From: an uncultured Alistipes sp.
GTDB lineage: Bacteria; Bacteroidota; Bacteroidia; Bacteroidales; Rikenellaceae
Length of the DNA stretch: 8,367 nucleotides
Assembly (NCBI GenBank): GCA_900546005.1
Contig: URBJ01000093.1
Span: 1-8,367 of the forward strand
Direction: 5' to 3'
Shown here: positions 5,314-8,367 of the stretch, piece after piece
How the letters are laid out: every line of letters begins with the position of its first letter
Numbering within the stretch: position 1 is the first letter of the stretch
Notes under the pieces: generated by a model
What the model was told of the DNA's origin: nothing
The model's input: only the letters and a program-made list of their open reading frames with translations
Databases searched by the model: none
Program-made: the position numbers and the translations under genes

Positions 5314-6690
5314 TTACGACTCTATTTTTTCGATTACTGCCTCCAATTTACGATTTTTCATCTCGACTTCGATGGTATCGCCCACCTGCAACGCCTCCGA
5401 ATCGGCAACTCTCCGTCCCTTTCCACGAACGATGGCAAAACCCAGTTCCAATATCCGACGCGGATCGTGCGCTGCAATACGCTCCTCGAGCAGTGCGAGC
5501 GACTTCGAACGATCGTTCAGGAAATCCCGACTTCTCTGAACTAACATTTCCCGCAAATGATCGATCCGCAATAGACCATTCGAAAAGACAAACCGCGTGG
5601 CATGATGCAGCCGCGTCGACGACAGTTCGACTCGTGCACCCTGCCGCTCAATGGTAGCCGCAACCGCATGCCGCAACGCATCACGATACTGCTCCATGCG
5701 GAACAACGCCGTGCGTACCCCCGACTCCGACAACCGATTGAGCGCCGTCATCGCACACTCCAACCGTTCGGTTTCCGAATGCAACAGCGAACGGGTCGCC
5801 TCCGACAACCATCGATACGAAGCATCAAGCTCCCCCTCGAACTGCTCCATCCGATCCTTCAGCGAGACGGCCACCGCCGTCGGCGTCTTCAGGGCCACGG
5901 CTGCAACCAAATCGGCCACACTCTGATCCTTATCGTGTCCTATACCAGTCAGCACCGGAAGCGGGAACTGTGCCAAGTAGCTACACAACCGATAGCTATT
6001 AAAACACCCCAGATCGCTTTGCGATCCGCCGCCCCGGATCACCACCAACACATCGAACGCCTCATAGCGTTCAGCAGCTCTGCTCAACGCCTCGACAATC
6101 GAGTCCTCCGCCCCATTTCCCTGCATAAAGGCTTCGAACAGCGTCACCTCGAAACGATACGTCCCAGCCGATAGTTCCCGCATAAAATCCTGATACCCGG
6201 CAGCCCGAGGCGATGACACGACCGCAATCCGCTGCATGACACAAGGCAGAGGTAATTCACGGTTCATATCGTACACGCCATCCTCCTGCAGCTTCTGAAT
6301 CGTCTCCAAGCGTTGTCGCTCCATATCTCCCAGCGTATAGGCCGGATCGATGTCGGTAATCTGGAGCGACAATCCGTAAAGTGCATGGTACGACACCACC
6401 ACCTTGACCAACACCTTCATTCCGGCCTGAAGCTCCTGTCCCGTCGTACTCCGGAAATAGGAGGCAATCATCGCATACTGACTGCGCCAGATCACGGCAG
6501 AAGCCTTGGCCTTGGGCACATGGTTCGCACCGCCCTTCTCAACCAGTTCGAGGTAACAGTGCCCCGAAACGTTGACCTTCTTTTCGCTGATTTCGGCCGT
6601 CACCCAGTAGGGCAGCGGATGCGCCTTGTCGATTCCTTGCCGGATCAACGTCTGCAACTCATCGAGCGAGAGAGGGTGCGATGCGTTCAT
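5314..6690 (-). CDS. xseA: Exonuclease VII large subunit
   Basis: This 458-residue protein is the catalytic subunit of exonuclease VII, which degrades single-stranded DNA from both ends without ATP and acts in mismatch repair and damage processing. An OB-fold DNA-binding domain spans about residues 5-115 (PYWVTAEISEKKVNVSGHCYLEL). The catalytic domain follows: IAVVSSPRAAGYQDF (155-169, Asp168), LVVIRGGGSQSDL (215-227, Arg219), and LTGIGHDKDQSVADLVA (247-263, His252 and Asp255), then KTPTAVAVSL (268-277). Residues about 278-400 are a long charged, helical, coiled-coil region where XseB binds. The C-terminal segment has the typical DPRRILELGFAIV (409-421) and a short beta domain. Length and motif order are normal for the family. 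The gene lies 5 bases after the RelA/SpoT gene and is followed by xseB after 4 bases, so the two subunits are made from one transcript. Confidence 0.97.
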   Translation of the reverse strand: MNASHPLSLDELQTLIRQGIDKAHPLPYWVTAEISEKKVNVSGHCYLELVEKGGANHVPKAKASAVIWRSQYAMIASYFRSTTGQELQAGMKVLVKVVVSYHALYGLSLQITDIDPAYTLGDMERQRLETIQKLQEDGVYDMNRELPLPCVMQRIAVVSSPRAAGYQDFMRELSAGTYRFEVTLFEAFMQGNGAEDSIVEALSRAAERYEAFDVLVVIRGGGSQSDLGCFNSYRLCSYLAQFPLPVLTGIGHDKDQSVADLVAAVALKTPTAVAVSLKDRMEQFEGELDASYRWLSEATRSLLHSETERLECAMTALNRLSESGVRTALFRMEQYRDALRHAVAATIERQGARVELSSTRLHHATRFVFSNGLLRIDHLREMLVQRSRDFLNDRSKSLALLEERIAAHDPRRILELGFAIVRGKGRRVADSEALQVGDTIEVEMKNRKLEAVIEKIES

Positions 6691-6695
6691 TTCAT

Positions 6696-8367
6696 CTATT
6701 TATTTACCCGGAAAACCCGCTGAATGCCCTTGATACGCATCAACGAATAGATCACGGCATCGACCAGTTGCGTTCCGGTCACCTCGATATTGATCAGACC
6801 GGAGAGCATTCCTCCCGATGAGCTGAGATTCATCGACCGTATGTTGACCTTCAGGTCACGATTGATCACCTCCGCAATCTTGTTGACCAATCCGGTCGTA
6901 TCATCGGCCTGAATACGGATAGTCGCCACGAACGCCCCTTTGGCTGCACTCTGCTGCCACCGGGCCGGTAACACGCGATACGGATAACGCTCCTTGAGCC
7001 GAATTGCATTCGGACAATCCTGACGATGGATCGTAATCCCGTTGTTGACGGTCGTAAATCCGAAGATTTCATCCCCGAAGATCGGATTGCAACACTTGGC
7101 CAACTTATATTCGATGTTGCTCAGCGACTCATCGATCACCAAAGCGTCGGTATTATCACTCGAAACCTTAAACGCAACCGGACCTTTCAACTCGTGATCT
7201 CCATCCAGCGTTCCGTTCAGATAACGGGTCAGAATCTCCTTGATGTCGGGCAGAATGATCTTCTGCTGTGCAATCTGTCCGTACAACTCCGTTCCCGTCT
7301 TCAACTTGTAATATTTGCACAAGGTCACCACCGCATCGTCCATTGTGATGGAAAGTTTCCAGTTCTTGATCTTACGCTCCAACTCCTCGCGTCCGAGGCT
7401 GGCCGCCTTGGCCTGCTCCTCGCGCATATAGGCCTTGATCTTGTTCCGGGCCTTACTCGTCGTGACGAAATTCAACCAATCGGCTTTGGGCTTCTGGGTC
7501 TTCGAGGTCAGAATCTCGACAATATCGCCGTTACGCAACACCTCGCGGAACGACACATTCCGATGGTTGACTTTACCGCCGATACAGCTTGCACCCAGAT
7601 TGCTGTGGATCTCGAATGCAAAGTCCAGCACGGTAGCCCCTTCGTTCAGCTTTCTCAGGTCACCATTCGGCGTGAAAACAAAGATTTCGCCCGACGACAA
7701 TTTGGCATCGAACTTTTGGGCGATCTCCTGATGCTGGGTCGTCTCCATGATTTCGCGCAACTTGGCAAACCACTCTTCGGTTCCCATGGCACCTCCGCTA
7801 ACCCCTTTGTAGCGCCAGTGGGCCGCCACACCGTGTTCGGCAATCTCATCCATCCGTTCGCTGCGGATCTGTATCTCCACCCACCGACCGGTATCGGTGA
7901 CCACCGTCGTATGGAGCGATTCGTAGCCGTTCGATTTGGGAATAGAGAGCCAATCTCGCATCCGATCGGGATTGGGGGTGTAAAAATCCGTAACGATCGA
8001 ATAGATTGCCCAACACTGCGCCTTCTCCTGCTCACGCGGACAGTCGATAATAATCCGAATGGCAAACAGATCGTACACCTCGTCGAAGCCGATATGCATC
8101 CGTTTCATCTTGCGCCAGATCGAATAGATCGATTTGGTTCGGCTTTTCAAGTGGTATTTGATTCCGAGATGTTGCATCTTCTCCTCGATCGGCTTCACAA
8201 AGGCCCGAATAAACTCTTCCCGTTCCGCTGCGGTCTCGCTCAAACGACGGGAGATGTATTCATAATCCTTCGGCTCAAGGTATTTCAGTGCAATATCCTC
8301 GAGCTCCGACTTGATGTTGTACAGACCGAGCTTGTGGGCAATCTGCGCATACAGATTCAAACTCTCC
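6696..8367 (-). CDS. RelA/SpoT family (p)ppGpp synthetase/hydrolase (N-terminal part outside window)
   Basis: About 557 C-terminal residues of a long RelA/SpoT homologue are visible; the frame is still open at the right edge. Full proteins run to about 730-750 residues, so the HD hydrolase domain is mostly missing. Numbering from the Leu codon at 8360, the (p)ppGpp synthetase domain covers about 40-185: KSRTKSIYSIWRKM (72-85), YDLFAIRIIID with catalytic Asp97, the G-loop SNGYESLH (143-150), and VEIQIRS with Glu162. A TGS domain follows at about 226-287, then a helical region. A Cys-rich zinc-finger-like part comes next (Cys423, Cys424, His445, Cys449), then an ACT domain from about 477 to the end. 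Such proteins make or break the alarmone (p)ppGpp in response to starvation. Whether hydrolysis is active cannot be judged without the HD domain, so I give no relA or spoT symbol. The charge motif before the catalytic Asp reads GFDE (91-94). It heads the cluster leading into xseA, 5 bases on. Confidence 0.96.
   Translation of the reverse strand, partial: ESLNLYAQIAHKLGLYNIKSELEDIALKYLEPKDYEYISRRLSETAAEREEFIRAFVKPIEEKMQHLGIKYHLKSRTKSIYSIWRKMKRMHIGFDEVYDLFAIRIIIDCPREQEKAQCWAIYSIVTDFYTPNPDRMRDWLSIPKSNGYESLHTTVVTDTGRWVEIQIRSERMDEIAEHGVAAHWRYKGVSGGAMGTEEWFAKLREIMETTQHQEIAQKFDAKLSSGEIFVFTPNGDLRKLNEGATVLDFAFEIHSNLGASCIGGKVNHRNVSFREVLRNGDIVEILTSKTQKPKADWLNFVTTSKARNKIKAYMREEQAKAASLGREELERKIKNWKLSITMDDAVVTLCKYYKLKTGTELYGQIAQQKIILPDIKEILTRYLNGTLDGDHELKGPVAFKVSSDNTDALVIDESLSNIEYKLAKCCNPIFGDEIFGFTTVNNGITIHRQDCPNAIRLKERYPYRVLPARWQQSAAKGAFVATIRIQADDTTGLVNKIAEVINRDLKVNIRSMNLSSSGGMLSGLINIEVTGTQLVDAVIYSLMRIKGIQRVFRVNK

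Noticed and set aside
8358..8360. TTG at 8360 as the start of the RelA/SpoT gene
   Set aside because: It falls in the middle of a conserved stretch (ESLNLYAQIAHKLG), with coding sequence continuing to the window edge.

Overview
This window looks like ordinary chromosomal DNA from an anaerobic member of the Bacteroidota, most likely order Bacteroidales and perhaps Rikenellaceae/Alistipes. The evidence is a DPP5-type S9 peptidase that closely resembles the Porphyromonas gingivalis enzyme, a pyrE gene followed by a small SRPBCC protein with a divergent Nudix gene, the xseA-xseB pair behind a RelA/SpoT gene, start codons without strong Shine-Dalgarno sites, and possible TTTG/TAnnTTTG-type promoters. 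The genus is an inference. I see no mobile elements, CRISPR arrays, tRNA or rRNA genes.

Layout, left to right. Positions 1-353 (+) hold the C-terminal end of a probable SAM-dependent methyltransferase whose start lies outside the window. Converging on it is a minus-strand pair: a Nudix protein (2540-3172) followed, with an ATGA stop/start overlap, by an exported dipeptidyl peptidase of the DPP5 type (405-2543). Back to back with the Nudix gene is the plus-strand pair pyrE (3183-3815) and an SRPBCC protein (3829-4251), closed by a clear hairpin plus T-run terminator at 4271-4314. From the right edge leftwards runs a tightly packed minus-strand cluster: a RelA/SpoT (p)ppGpp synthetase/hydrolase lacking its N-terminal domain at the window edge (6696-8367), xseA (5314-6690), xseB (5112-5309) and a Zn-ribbon-containing methyltransferase (4340-5107), with gaps of only 4-5 bases.

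Functionally the window mixes pyrimidine synthesis (PyrE), stringent-response signalling (RelA/SpoT), single-stranded DNA trimming (exonuclease VII), periplasmic peptide breakdown (DPP5) and three less defined proteins (Nudix, SRPBCC, Zn-ribbon methyltransferase). The cluster from RelA/SpoT to the methyltransferase is probably one transcript.

I did not find a clearly new system. The most notable points are: (i) the Nudix and pyrE starts are only 10 bases apart, and the best promoter-like sequence for each gene lies inside the coding region of the other, which would give overlapping antisense 5' ends; (ii) a methyltransferase with two CxxC pairs and a glycine-free motif I follows exonuclease VII; (iii) small departures from family motifs occur in the Nudix box, the DPP5 Asp loop and the RelA/SpoT synthetase.
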